A stretch of 64,000 bases of DNA from Dehalococcoidia bacterium (GCA_035310145.1 DATGEL010000043.1:22217-86216), one strand, 5' to 3'. Counted from the stretch's first letter, positions 35,299 to 44,606 are shown. The notes: generated by a model from the sequence alone, not told the origin. Numbers and translations: made by a program.

Positions 35299-37146
35299 AT
35301 GGCCGGCGCGTTCTCCGGCTGGCGGGCGCGGATCGATCCACCCTGCCCGGCCGCGTACTTCCTCGGCTGGCTGCTGCACGCCGCCGGCGCCTCCGTATCG
35401 GATGCCGCGGGCGAGACGCTCGGTGCGGCCGCCCTGGCGCTGCGCCTGGCCGGCGGCGAACAGGCGAGCGCCCGCGGTGAGCTGGCGCTCGCCGGGCCGC
35501 GGGGCGAACGCTTCGCGGCCCACTTCATCGCCGTCGACGAGCCCGGCTTTGAGGACGGCGACGACGCGGCGGCCTGGGCCTGGGGCGGCCTCGCCGGCAT
35601 AACGGGCGAGCCGGACGGGCCGCCGCTGGCGCCGGGCGCACCGCTGGCCGGCATGTGCGGCGCGCTGCACGCCGCGCTCGCCTTCGCGGCGGCTCGCTGG
35701 CGCGGCAGCTCCGGCCTCGCGATCACGGTGCCGCTGGCCGATGTGGTCGCCTCGCTGATCGAGGTCGCCGGGCTGCGCTACGCGGCGGACGGCAACGTGC
35801 GCGGGCGCGGCGGCGACTGGTGGGGTCTGGCCGGCTGGGGGCTCTATCCCTGCATGGACGGCAAGCTGGCCCTCTCGCTGCGCGATCTCGGCCAGTTGCA
35901 ACGGCTGGCCGCGCTGCTGGGCCTGCCGGAAATCCACGACGCGCGCTTCGACGACTTCGCCTGGGGCATCGCCGCCGCGGGCGAGGAGCTGCACGCGCTG
36001 CTGCTCGCGGGCTTCGGCGCACAGCCGCTGGCACGGCTGCTACCGGCATTGCGCCGCGAGCGCATCGCGGCCGCGCCGGTGCGTCCGCTCGACAGGCTGC
36101 TGGCCGACCCGCATCTGCATGCCCGTGACGCCTTCGAGCAGGACGCCGGGCTCTGGCTGCCGCGCTTCCCCGCCCGCATTACTCCCTCTCCCCAGCACGC
36201 CGCCATCGCGCACGGCGCGAACATGCATCACTCAGTGGCAGGCGAGCGGGCACGGCCGTTACGCGGTGTGCGCGTGCTCGATATCAGCTCGATCTGGGCG
36301 GGGCCGCTGGCGGCGCGGCTGCTCGCCGATCTTGGGGCAGAGGTGACGAAGCTGGAGCGGGCGGGCCAGCGCGCCGGCAGCTTCAGCACCGGCGCTGCCT
36401 GGGACCGCGGCTTCTACGCCGTGCTCAACGACCGCAACAAGCGGCCCTTCGCCTGGGATCTGACGGCGCCCGCCGACCGCGCCGCCTTCGAGACGCTGCT
36501 GCGCGATGCGGACGTGCTGATCGACAACTTCACGCCGGGCAGCCTCGATCGCGCCGGCCTCGGCCGGGCGGCGCTGCAGGCGATCAACCCACGGCTGGTC
36601 AGCGTCTCCTTGCCGGCGCAGGGGCTTTCCGGCCCAGACGCGGGCGCCGTCGGCTACGGCAGCACGATCGAGCAGGCGGCGGGGCTTGGCTGGCTGTACG
36701 CCGATGCGGCGGGCGAGCCGCACCGCTCCGGCGTCAACTTCTCCGACCCGATCGCCGGCCTGTACGGCGCGCTGGGCGCGGTGCTGGCCCTCTGTGGCGC
36801 ACGCGACCACACCTCCGTCGAGCTGAGCCAGCAGGAGGCGGCGCTGAGCCTGATGCTGCCGGCGCTGGCGCGGTTCCAGCAAACGGGCGAGGTTCCCCGC
36901 GCCCGCGAGGCGCTGCCCGGCGACGGCGGCTGGCGCTTCGACGGCGTGCGCGTGCGGGACGTTGCCGAGGTGGCCGGCCGGCCGGGCGCGCCGGGCAGCC
37001 GCGCCGTGCGCTGGCTGCGCCACCCGGATGGCCGCTCGTATCCGCTGGTCGTCTTGCCCTGGCGAGGCGCCTTCAGCCGTGGCGTGGCGCCGCGGCCGGT
37101 ACAGATGCCAGCGCCGATCGCTACGGCCGTGCAAGCGTACGACTGA
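35299..37146 (+). CDS. Type III CoA-transferase (CaiB/BaiF family), two-domain
   Basis: The start ATG 35299 has GAGGAGG upstream; the product is 615 aa, longer than the usual 400. The C-terminal half, from RPLRGVRVLDISSIWAGPLA through LGAEVTKLERA, DVLIDNFTPGSLDRAGLG and SVSLPAQGLSG, is a full N-domain of the family. The N-terminal 300 residues match a diverged C-terminal part of another unit (GLAITVPLADVVASLIEVA, LRRERIAAAPVRPLDRLLAD). The protein looks like two fused halves. Members move CoA between carboxylic acids. The substrate is unknown; the etf fusion and LLM genes nearby suggest acid catabolism. Confidence 0.8.
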   Translation: MAGAFSGWRARIDPPCPAAYFLGWLLHAAGASVSDAAGETLGAAALALRLAGGEQASARGELALAGPRGERFAAHFIAVDEPGFEDGDDAAAWAWGGLAGITGEPDGPPLAPGAPLAGMCGALHAALAFAAARWRGSSGLAITVPLADVVASLIEVAGLRYAADGNVRGRGGDWWGLAGWGLYPCMDGKLALSLRDLGQLQRLAALLGLPEIHDARFDDFAWGIAAAGEELHALLLAGFGAQPLARLLPALRRERIAAAPVRPLDRLLADPHLHARDAFEQDAGLWLPRFPARITPSPQHAAIAHGANMHHSVAGERARPLRGVRVLDISSIWAGPLAARLLADLGAEVTKLERAGQRAGSFSTGAAWDRGFYAVLNDRNKRPFAWDLTAPADRAAFETLLRDADVLIDNFTPGSLDRAGLGRAALQAINPRLVSVSLPAQGLSGPDAGAVGYGSTIEQAAGLGWLYADAAGEPHRSGVNFSDPIAGLYGALGAVLALCGARDHTSVELSQQEAALSLMLPALARFQQTGEVPRAREALPGDGGWRFDGVRVRDVAEVAGRPGAPGSRAVRWLRHPDGRSYPLVVLPWRGAFSRGVAPRPVQMPAPIATAVQAYD

Positions 37147-37359
37147 CCGGCGGTAATTCGGCCCCTGCAGAGGTTCGCCACGGGCGACCGCGCGTGCTCA
37201 ACCGCCGGTAACGGCGCTGCATCGCGCCTGCGGCGTCGGGGCTATGCCGCCGCGCCAAGCGGCCGATACTCAGCATAGGCAGGGTATAGCAGGCGCCGGC
37301 GGGGCGCCGTTCCCCGTTGGCCGGCCGGAAACCGCACGGAGCTGGAGGCGCAGCCACTC

Positions 37360-38616
37360 ATGAGCGCGGCAGAACAGCCAGTCGTCGTTATCCTCGACGC
37401 CGATCCCGTGGCCCGCGAAGCGATGGAAGGCAGCGCGTTGGCCTGCGGCCTGAACGTGGGCGCGATGGGCACGTTCGGCGTCGAGAGCGAGCTGCTGATC
37501 CGCGACGGCTGGCCCGACGCCGTGCTGCTCGGCCTGGAGCCGCCGGTGGAGCGCGGCCTGCAGACGCTGCGCGCCCTGGCCGCGGCGCAGCCCGAGATCC
37601 CGGTCATCGTCTACTCCAGCCAGACCGACGGCGCCGCCGTGCGCCGCGCGATGATCGCCGGGGCGCGCGACGTGGTGGCGGCGCCCGCCGCCGGCCAGCC
37701 GCTCTACAACGCCGTGGCCGGGGCGCTGCGGCGCACGAGCACGACGCGCACACGCGACGAAGCGGGGGACGAGGGGAATGCGATCTCCGCGCAGCCCGGC
37801 GGCAAAGTGATCGCAGTCTTCGGTCCCAAGGGCGGCTGCGGCAAGACGACGCTCGCCACCAACCTGGCCGTAGACCTGGCGATGGTCTCCCACGCGCGCG
37901 TGGCGTTGGTCGATCTCAGCGCCCGCTTCGGCGATGTCGCGCTCACGCTCGACGTGCCGGCGCAGCACACGGTGGCCGATGTGGTGCGCGAGATCGGCAG
38001 CATCACCTACGCGACGATCGCCCGCTACCTGACGCCGCATCCCTCCGGTCTGCTGGTGCTGCCCTCCTCGCGCGATGCAAGCGAGTGGGACGCGACCACG
38101 CCCGAGACGACGCGCCGGGTGATCGGCCTGCTCGCGCAGTCGTTCGATTATGTCGTGCTCGATGCGCCGCAGGCGTTCACCTACACCGTGGCGGCCGCCG
38201 TCGATCTGGCAACAGTGGCGTTGGGCGTCACCTCGCTGGATCTGACCAGCGTTAAGGACATGACCGCGGTGGTGAGCATGCTGCGCGATCTCAACTTCCC
38301 ACTGGCGAAGCTGAAGCTGGTGATGAACCATCGCGGCGCCGTGAAGGGCGCCACGGCAGAAGAGTTGAGCCGCGCCATTGGCATACCCGTCGCCTTCAGC
38401 ATTCCCCACGACAAGGCGCTGCAATACGGCCTGCAGACGGGCGTTCCCGCGGTGAAGCAGGCGCCGAACGCGCCGGCCTCGCGTGCGATCCGCGAGATCG
38501 TGCGATCGCTCATTCCGGACAGCGATCCCCTGCCGGAGCGGCGCCGCGGCCTCTTCGGCCGCCTCGCCGGCTTTCGCCAGGTGCGCTCGCCTGAGCCGCT
38601 GCGCCGTTCGGCGTAG
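37360..38616 (+). CDS. CpaE/TadZ-like ATPase with N-terminal receiver-like domain
   Basis: The protein is 418 aa. Residues 1-125 resemble a response-regulator receiver (VVVILDADPVAREAMEGSAL, IPVIVYSSQTDGAAVRRAMI) but the acceptor Asp region reads AVLLGLEP. The C-terminal part is a MinD/ParA-type ATPase with deviant Walker A VFGPKGGCGKTTLATNLAVD, then ALVDLSARFGDVALTLDV and YVVLDAPQ. CpaE/TadZ place type IV pilus machinery at a pole. No cpa/tad gene is adjacent, so this is an orphan copy. The 213-bp gap upstream contains only a weak ACCGGCGGT/ACCGCCGGT dyad. Confidence 0.85.
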   Translation: MSAAEQPVVVILDADPVAREAMEGSALACGLNVGAMGTFGVESELLIRDGWPDAVLLGLEPPVERGLQTLRALAAAQPEIPVIVYSSQTDGAAVRRAMIAGARDVVAAPAAGQPLYNAVAGALRRTSTTRTRDEAGDEGNAISAQPGGKVIAVFGPKGGCGKTTLATNLAVDLAMVSHARVALVDLSARFGDVALTLDVPAQHTVADVVREIGSITYATIARYLTPHPSGLLVLPSSRDASEWDATTPETTRRVIGLLAQSFDYVVLDAPQAFTYTVAAAVDLATVALGVTSLDLTSVKDMTAVVSMLRDLNFPLAKLKLVMNHRGAVKGATAEELSRAIGIPVAFSIPHDKALQYGLQTGVPAVKQAPNAPASRAIREIVRSLIPDSDPLPERRRGLFGRLAGFRQVRSPEPLRRSA

Positions 38617-38638
38617 CACCGGCTGCCCCTGGCGCCGC

Positions 38639-39823
38639 TCAGCCCCGCGTGGCCGGCAGCCGCTTCAGCGCGGGAATCACGTGCTTGCCGAACAACTCGA
38701 TCGACGAGAGCACCTGCTCGTGCGGCACCGTTTCCGTCGCCATCAGGAACTGCAGCTCGTCCACGCCCGCGGCTTCGTGGATGGCGATGCTCTTCAGGCA
38801 GCTCTCCGGGTCGCCGGCCACCAGCACGCCGCGCTCGACCAGCGTGTCGGCGTCGATCTGGTTCCAGAGCGCCGCGGCGATCTGGCCGGAGCCGCCGGAG
38901 AGATCGACCGCGGGCGCGCTCGCGGCCCTGTCCTGCCCGTCCTGCTTCTCCTCCTGCTTGATGTAGCGGGCGAAGTTCGCCTGCAGGTGATCCGGCACGC
39001 CGCCCCAGGACTCGACGAGCTGCGCGTAGAGATGCATCTGGTCCTTGAGATAGGGCCGGTCCGGCCCGAAGAAGGTGCGCAGCGAGCGCGCCGCCAGCTC
39101 GCGCGCCGCCGCATCGTCTTCGCCGCAGAAGCCCATCGTCGCGCTCAGCCACTGGTCGTTGATGAACTTGCCCACCGGCTGCGCCCGGCGCACGTTCGTC
39201 TTGTACTCCCTGATGTAGGGCTCAAGATAGGACGGCGCGGCCACGCTCAGCGCCATCACGCCGATGCCCAGCTCCGCCGCCAGCCGGTAGGTCGAAGGCT
39301 GCAGCGCCGCCACCCAGATGCGCGGGTGCGGCTTCTGGTACGGCTTGGGCCGCACGTCGCGCGGGGGCACGTTCCAGAACTGGCCTTCCCAGGAGAACGG
39401 CCCGTCCTCCCAGATCTTCGGAATCATGCGCAGCGACTCTTCCCACATGGCGCGGGTGTTGCGCGGGTCGATGCCCATGCCGATCTGCTCGTACGGCGCC
39501 GAGCGGCCGGTGCCGAACTCGACGCGGCCGCCGGAGAGATGATCGACCATCGCCACGCGCTCGGCCACGCGCACCGGGTGGTGGTAGGGCAGGATCACCA
39601 CGCCGAAGCCGAGGCGAATGCGCCTGGTCAGGCGGCTGAGGGCGCCGAAGATCACCTCAGGGCAGGGCGACATCGAGAAGCTGGTGAGAAAGTGGTGCTC
39701 CACGAACCAGACACTGTCGAAGCCCATCTCGTCGGCGAGCACGACCTGCTCGATCGTCTCCTCGATCACGGCATGGTCGTCCACCAGCGGCCGCTGCATC
39801 TCGTAGGCCAGGCTCAAGCGCAT
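38639..39823 (-). CDS. LLM-class flavin-dependent oxidoreductase
   Basis: The start ATG 39823 follows AAGGAG at seven bases; the product is 394 aa. Key segments are MRLSLAYEMQRPLVDDHAVI, MGFDSVWFVEHHFLTSFSMS, LGFGVVILPYHHPVRVAERV and MVDHLSGGRVEFGTGRSAPY. GDPESCLKSIAIHEAAGVDE lies near the C-terminus. It is related to, but distinct from, the 31256 protein. It uses reduced flavin or F420; the substrate is unknown. It is convergent with the CpaE-like gene, 22 bp away. Confidence 0.9.
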   Translation of the reverse strand: MRLSLAYEMQRPLVDDHAVIEETIEQVVLADEMGFDSVWFVEHHFLTSFSMSPCPEVIFGALSRLTRRIRLGFGVVILPYHHPVRVAERVAMVDHLSGGRVEFGTGRSAPYEQIGMGIDPRNTRAMWEESLRMIPKIWEDGPFSWEGQFWNVPPRDVRPKPYQKPHPRIWVAALQPSTYRLAAELGIGVMALSVAAPSYLEPYIREYKTNVRRAQPVGKFINDQWLSATMGFCGEDDAAARELAARSLRTFFGPDRPYLKDQMHLYAQLVESWGGVPDHLQANFARYIKQEEKQDGQDRAASAPAVDLSGGSGQIAAALWNQIDADTLVERGVLVAGDPESCLKSIAIHEAAGVDELQFLMATETVPHEQVLSSIELFGKHVIPALKRLPATRG

Positions 39824-40161
39824 CGCTCGTCTCCTTAAAAATGACAAGAGCCAAGGGCCCCGGCAGAGACCCGCGGGGACGCCGCGAGTGTAGCAGTCGC
39901 GGACCAGGCACGCGCGCCTAACCCCGCCGCGCCTGAAGGCGCGTCTCCCTTCCTGATACGGGAAGGGTGGAGTTCGAGGAGATCCGGTCGTCCTCAAACC
40001 AACCCTTCCCACGTCGGGCCAGAGCGCAGCGCAACTGTCGGAGACCTGCAATGCGCAGCCGAGCCCGAGCGAGGCAGAGAGGCGCCGGGCGCGCGACAGT
40101 GCCCGGCCGCTACGCTACGATAGCCCTGGCCCGGTCCGGCCGCCGCGAAGGGTGTGACGCC
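39824..40161. other. 338-bp intergenic region
   Basis: It holds a small dyad CGCGCC-TGAA-GGCGCG (39928-39943) and a REP-like hairpin (39947-39967), followed by AGTTCGAGGAGATCC. The tract TAACCCCGCCGCGCCT (39919-39934) also occurs at 32479-32494 in front of the comB end. No gene is recognisable; upstream in-frame codons of the 40162 gene have no supporting signals. Confidence 0.5.
39947..39967. repeat. REP-like hairpin, CCCTTCC type
   Basis: CCCTTCC (39947-39953) pairs with GGAAGGG (39961-39967). It shares the CTCCCTTCCxGxxxCGGGAA plan with the hairpins at 31130-31152 and 50315-50337. It is one member of an interspersed family. Confidence 0.6.
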
Positions 40162-40560
40162 ATGCCCAAAACCCAGACCGAACACGTCCTGCACCTGTTC
40201 ATCATCAGCACACGCACGGGCGACACCACCGTGTTCTTGCTGGAGCGCGAGCCGGGCGTGGTCGAGTTTCCGCAGATCTGCGCCACGGATAAGGAACTGG
40301 ACGACGAGCCGGAGCTGGTGCGCCGCATTCAGAGCGCCACCGGCATTGACGTGGCGATCAGCGGCTTCCTCGATCCGCCCTCAGGCACGGAGATCCAGCC
40401 GCCCAACAGCAAGTTCCTGATCGGCCGCGCCGTCTCCGGCACGCCGCACCCGGGTGTGCCGCACGTCGGCTGGGAGTGGCGCTCGGGCAACAACCTGCTC
40501 TCCTTGCAGTTCCTGCCGCGGCTGATGGTGGACGAGCTGCGCGTCTTCATGAACAGCTAG
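40162..40560 (+). CDS. Small protein of unknown function
   Basis: The start ATG 40162 has GAAGGG upstream; the product is 132 aa. It starts with a strand-like TEHVLHLFIISTRTGDTTVF and contains VEFPQICATDKELDDEPELV and a Pro/Gly-rich centre (FLDPPSGTEIQPPNSKFLIG). The strand pattern and LVRRIQSATGIDV helix recall a NUDIX-like fold, but the NUDIX catalytic motif is absent. I do not recognise it. It precedes the etfBA fusion by 82 bp in the same direction. Confidence 0.6.
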   Translation: MPKTQTEHVLHLFIISTRTGDTTVFLLEREPGVVEFPQICATDKELDDEPELVRRIQSATGIDVAISGFLDPPSGTEIQPPNSKFLIGRAVSGTPHPGVPHVGWEWRSGNNLLSLQFLPRLMVDELRVFMNS

Positions 40561-40642
40561 CCGGGGGCGCGGGGCAGATCCACGCCCTGCCGGGCGCCGT
40601 ACTCGCAGCGCAAGCCGCGCATCTCGCGCCGGAGCCGCCGCC

Positions 40643-42490
40643 GTGCCGCTTTCCCTCGCCGTCTGCATGAAGCAGGTTCCCAACGTCGCCCGCATCCGCT
40701 TCGACCCGGAAACCAGGCGCGTGGTGCGCGAGGGCGTGGCCGGGCTGATGGATTCGTTTGAAAACCGTGCCCTGGGCTTCGCCGCGGCCCACCGCGCGGC
40801 GTACGGGGGCAGCCTCGCCGCGATCACGATGGGGCCGCCGCAGGCGCGCGAGATCCTCGAGCAGGCGCTGGCGCTCGGCGCCGACCGCGCCCTGCATCTC
40901 AACGACCGCGCCTTCGCCGGTGCCGACACGCTGGCCACGGCGCGGGCGCTGGCCGCGGCGCTGCAGCCCGGCGCCTACGACCTGATCCTCTGCGGCCGCC
41001 ACTCCACCGACTCGGAGACGGGCCAGGTGGGGCCGGAGGTGGCCGAGCTGCTCGGCATTCCGCACCTGAGCGGCGTGCGCGCCCTGCAGATCGACGAGGC
41101 GGCGCGCACGCTCACCGCCGAGCGCGAGACGGACGACGGCATCGACCTGGTGCAGTGCCCGTTGCCGGCGCTCGTCACCGTCTCCGAGGCGATCGGCGAG
41201 GAGGTCTGGCCGCGGCAGGAGCAGCTCGACGCGATCGACCAGGACGCGATCGTCACGCTCAGCGCCGCGGACCTCGGTCCGCCGGAGCGCTTCGGCGCGG
41301 CCGGCTCACCGACCTGGGTGGGCGAGGTCTACGAGGAGCGGCCACAGCGGCTGGGCGAGGTGCTTTCTGGCGACGATCCGGCCGCCCTGGCGGAGGAGCT
41401 GGTCGAGAGGCTGCTTGAGCGCGGCGCCTTCGCGCGCACCGCCGGCGAAGCGCGGCCGCGCGCCCGCCAGCGCCCGCCCGAGCGCGGCCAGGCGGTGTTG
41501 GTCTGGATCGAGCTGCACGCGGGCCGGCCGCGCCCCTCCGCCTTCGAGCTGCTCGGGGCTGCGGGCGAGATCGCCGACGCGATCGAGGGTCACACCGTCG
41601 CGGCCGTTCCCGGCGGCGATGAACGGGTCTACGAGCGGCTGGCGGCCCACGGCGCCGACCTGGTGCAGCGCGTCGGCGGTGACGGCGCATTTGACCTGGA
41701 TGGCCTGGAGCAGCACGCGGGCCGCCTGGAGTTGACGATTCGGCAGACACGCCCCTTCGCCGTACTGCTGCCCGCCAGCGCGGCCGGCCGCGACCTGGCG
41801 CCCCGCGTGGCGGCGCGGCTGGGTCTCGGCCTCACCGGCGATTGCATCGGCCTGCGCGTGGACGCCGAAGGCCGGCTGGTGATGCTGAAGCCAGCCTTCG
41901 GCGGCAACATCGTCGCTCCCGTCTACAGCACCACGGCGCCGGCGATGGCGACGGTGCGGCCCGGCCTGCTCTCCGTGCCCGAGCCGCTGCCGCACCCGAC
42001 CGTGCACACGCGGCCGCTGAACGCGGGGCAGCCCGAGGCGCGGCTCGGCATCCGCCTGCTGGAAGCACGGCCGGACCCGCGGGCGAACGTGGCGGAGTTG
42101 GCGGTGGCGGCGATCGTGGTCGGCGTAGGGCGCGGCGTGGGCGGGCCGGAACACCTGCCGGCGATCCATGCGCTTGCGGCCGAACTGCACGCCGAGGTCG
42201 GCGCCACGCGCGTGGTCACGGACCTGGGCTGGCTGCCGCGTCAGCGCCAGATCGGCCTCACCGGGCGCGCGATCGCGCCCGCGCTCTATCTCGCCGTGGG
42301 GGTGAGCGGCAGCTTCAACCACATGGTCGGCGTGCTGAAGGCGGGCACAATCGTCGCGGTCAACAGCAGCCCGCGGGCGCCGATCGCGAAGACGGCCGAT
42401 TACACGATCACGGGCGACTGGGCCGTGGTCGTGCCGGCACTGACGGCGGCGCTGGCGCGGGCGCGGGGCGCCGGGCGGCTGCCGTTATGA
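40643..42490 (+). CDS. etfBA: Electron transfer flavoprotein, beta and alpha subunits fused
   Basis: The product is 615 aa from GTG 40643. Residues 1-250 are an EtfB subunit (LAVCMKQVPNVARIRFDPET, DLILCGRHSTDSETGQVGPE, VQCPLPALVTVSEAIGE). Residues about 285-615 are EtfA, ending in the FAD-binding region QIGLTGRAIAPALYLAVGVS, then FNHMVGVLKAGTIVAVN. In most bacteria these are two proteins. The linker (about 250-285) is Arg/Ala/Glu-rich. ETF takes electrons from acyl-CoA dehydrogenases. No ETF:quinone oxidoreductase is adjacent. The fusion keeps the normal B-A gene order, so loss of a stop codon explains it. Confidence 0.9.
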   Translation: MPLSLAVCMKQVPNVARIRFDPETRRVVREGVAGLMDSFENRALGFAAAHRAAYGGSLAAITMGPPQAREILEQALALGADRALHLNDRAFAGADTLATARALAAALQPGAYDLILCGRHSTDSETGQVGPEVAELLGIPHLSGVRALQIDEAARTLTAERETDDGIDLVQCPLPALVTVSEAIGEEVWPRQEQLDAIDQDAIVTLSAADLGPPERFGAAGSPTWVGEVYEERPQRLGEVLSGDDPAALAEELVERLLERGAFARTAGEARPRARQRPPERGQAVLVWIELHAGRPRPSAFELLGAAGEIADAIEGHTVAAVPGGDERVYERLAAHGADLVQRVGGDGAFDLDGLEQHAGRLELTIRQTRPFAVLLPASAAGRDLAPRVAARLGLGLTGDCIGLRVDAEGRLVMLKPAFGGNIVAPVYSTTAPAMATVRPGLLSVPEPLPHPTVHTRPLNAGQPEARLGIRLLEARPDPRANVAELAVAAIVVGVGRGVGGPEHLPAIHALAAELHAEVGATRVVTDLGWLPRQRQIGLTGRAIAPALYLAVGVSGSFNHMVGVLKAGTIVAVNSSPRAPIAKTADYTITGDWAVVVPALTAALARARGAGRLPL

Positions 42491-42613
42491 TCAGCGTTTA
42501 TGGCAGAATCGCGGCGCTGGCCTTGCTATCCGGCCCGCCGTAGCCGATCCTTGAACAGACGTGGAGTCCGCAAGGGATTACACAGAACAGCATTTCCGCT
42601 GACGGAGACTGCC

Positions 42614-43417
42614 GTGAACGTGTTTGCGCCGCGCCGCCGCCCTTCGCGCCCGTTGGCTGCGCTCGCCTTGCTGCTGGCGCTGCTGGTGGGCGGATTTGCG
42701 GTAGGCGCGCCGCGGCCGGCGCTGGCGTGGCTTGCCAGCGGCACCTTCTTCGCCAACGGCAGCGGCCAGGGCACGGGTGGCGCGACGACGATCACCGGAC
42801 CGCAGGCCAATATCAGCATCTCCCTCGCCGGGGCGAAGCCGAACGCGAGCTACGCGATCTTCACCTGCCTGCCGCTTACGGGCGGCGACTTCTCCTGCGC
42901 GGGCAGGAACCTGCCGCCAGCCATGCAGCAGGTGCAGATCGCGCCCAAGGCGCTGGCGCCCGTGGTGCTGACGCTGGTGCAGCAGGGCATGCTGAACACC
43001 GATGACTTCGGCAACGCCAGCCTCACCCTCTCGCCGGTGAGCGTGCTGCTGCCCGACCTGCCGCGCAGCATCTACAACGCCGTGCACCTGATCAACACCA
43101 CCGATGCGACCGACTCCTACACGGCGCTCGATATCCAGTCGCCGGTGCAGCCGATCGCCGGTGTCAACGCCTTCACGCCCGCCTTCATCAGCACCGCGAT
43201 CGGCGTGCCGGTCTTCGTGCTGGCGCAGTTCCCCGGCTACGTCTTCCCCGTGGCGATCACGGCGCTGGGCGGCGTGCCCTTCGTGCCGGTGATCATCGTG
43301 CCGCCGACGGTGTTCGGAGGCGTGCCCTTCAGCACAACGGTGGGCCTCTGCCCCGGCACGGGGCGGGCGCCGGTGGCGCGCCCCGGCCTCAACGGCGAGA
43401 TCGACCTCTTCTGCTAA
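42614..43417 (+). CDS. Secreted protein of unknown function
   Basis: The product is 267 aa from GTG 42614 (GACGGAG upstream). It has an Arg-rich start and a long hydrophobic signal (LAALALLLALLVGGFAVGA, cleavage near ALA-WLA). The mature part is rich in Ala, Thr, Pro and Val with two cysteines (FTCLPLTGGDFSCAG) and ends with Cys (LNGEIDLFC). No known domain is seen. It may be an extracellular or cell-surface beta-sandwich protein. It is followed 69 bp later by another exported protein. Confidence 0.65.
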   Translation: MNVFAPRRRPSRPLAALALLLALLVGGFAVGAPRPALAWLASGTFFANGSGQGTGGATTITGPQANISISLAGAKPNASYAIFTCLPLTGGDFSCAGRNLPPAMQQVQIAPKALAPVVLTLVQQGMLNTDDFGNASLTLSPVSVLLPDLPRSIYNAVHLINTTDATDSYTALDIQSPVQPIAGVNAFTPAFISTAIGVPVFVLAQFPGYVFPVAITALGGVPFVPVIIVPPTVFGGVPFSTTVGLCPGTGRAPVARPGLNGEIDLFC

Positions 43418-43486
43418 GCCGCGCCCGGCTCCCGGCGGAAGCCTGATCGCTGATTCGCCGTGAGATCGGTGCGAAGGAGGATTGGC

Positions 43487-44209
43487 TTGAGGCGCTTGGG
43501 TGTGCTGCCAATTCTCTTTCTGCTGCTGGTGTCGGTGCTCGCCCTCGCAACCGGAAACGCAAGCATAATCCCGGACAAGCCAATTCTCTTTCTGCTGCTG
43601 GTGTCGGTGCTCGCCGGCAGCAGGCACGCGGTTGCCGATGCTGGGGTCACTCTGCTCAGCTCGTCCAGCTTCACGGACTCGATCGGTGCTTTTCACGTCG
43701 TCGGCGAAGTCAGAAACGACACTGGGCAAGCCATCGAGTTTGTCAATATCATCGGAACGTTTACCGACTCAGCAGGAAATTTTCTTGCCACGGAAGACAC
43801 GTTCACGACGTTAGACGTCCTCGCAGCGGGAGACATCGCTCCATTCGATCTCCTTCTCACGACTCCGCCTGCTGGAATCAGCCAATACTCCTTGCAGACT
43901 CAATGGGAGCCGGCCTCAGATGTGCCGTTTCAGGGCATCTCGCTGGTGGGCGACGCTCGTGTGAGCCTGGATTCGATAGGCTTCACGCATATTGCCGGCC
44001 AGGTGCGGAATGATGGCAGCGCGCCGGCAAAGTTCGTGCAGATCATTGCAACTTTCTATGCGGCGGACGGCACGGTGGTTGGCACGGACTTTACCTTCGC
44101 CTCTCTTGATACTATCCAACCCGGCCAGGTCTCTCCGTACGAACTGGTCACGGAACCGACACGGCCGTACTCAAACTACCGACTGCAAGTTCAGGCCGAG
44201 AGTAGCTGA
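43487..44209 (+). CDS. Exported protein with two FxLYD-like domains
   Basis: TTG 43487 is chosen because AAGGAGG lies six bases upstream; an upstream GTG at 43460 has no such site. The product is 240 aa. The signal region contains the peptide PILFLLLVSVLA twice because of a 72-bp duplication. Two beta-sandwich repeats follow. The first is HVVGEVRNDTGQAIEFVNII with GTFTDSAGNFLATEDTF; the second is HIAGQVRNDGSAPAKFVQII with ATFYAADGTVVGTDFTF. This theme is that of FxLYD domains, which occur in extracytoplasmic bacterial proteins. Function is unknown. Confidence 0.75.
   Translation: MRRLGVLPILFLLLVSVLALATGNASIIPDKPILFLLLVSVLAGSRHAVADAGVTLLSSSSFTDSIGAFHVVGEVRNDTGQAIEFVNIIGTFTDSAGNFLATEDTFTTLDVLAAGDIAPFDLLLTTPPAGISQYSLQTQWEPASDVPFQGISLVGDARVSLDSIGFTHIAGQVRNDGSAPAKFVQIIATFYAADGTVVGTDFTFASLDTIQPGQVSPYELVTEPTRPYSNYRLQVQAESS
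43507..43615 (+). repeat. In-frame duplication inside a signal-peptide region
   Basis: A 37-bp sequence (43507-43543) is repeated exactly at 43579-43615, an offset of 72 bp or 24 codons. The duplicate doubles the hydrophobic core of the signal peptide. The copies are identical, so the event is recent. Confidence 0.95.
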
Positions 44210-44387
44210 TCGTTCGCCCGTCTTACCTTGCCATGCGCCCCGCCGTGTCGGTGCTGATGCATTATCGGCAGTACACTGTCCGCGAAGGGGGCTGCTTCCA
44301 GATCGCGCTACCGGACCGTAGCCGCCGGCGTCCCTGCCGCGCTATCCTTGCCCCCGAATGGCTGGTATGCAGCGGTGGGAGGGCGGC

Positions 44388-44606
44388 ATGGCAGAGGCGC
44401 AGCAGAGCGATGACCGCGAGGCGGCGCTGGTCGAGGCCATGCTCGGCGTCGTCGAGCAGACGCATGGACCGCTGGACGAGGCGGCACGCGAGCAACTGCG
44501 CGAGGGACTGAAGCGCACGCGTGCGGCCGCGGCCGCCCTCTACGCCTATCCCCTGAGCAACGCCGACGAGCCGGGCACGGTTTTCCATCCCTTGCGCGCG
44601 GATTGA
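44388..44606 (+). CDS. Small GatC/AtzG-like protein
   Basis: The start ATG 44388 follows GGGAGG at five bases; the product is 72 aa. The end LYAYPLSNADEPGTVFHP resembles the C-terminus of GatC/AtzG-type helical subunits, which wrap around amidases. The rest is one amphipathic helix (LDEAAREQLREGLKRTRAAA). No amidase gene is adjacent in the window, so the partner is unknown or the call is wrong. Confidence 0.45.
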   Translation: MAEAQQSDDREAALVEAMLGVVEQTHGPLDEAAREQLREGLKRTRAAAAALYAYPLSNADEPGTVFHPLRAD

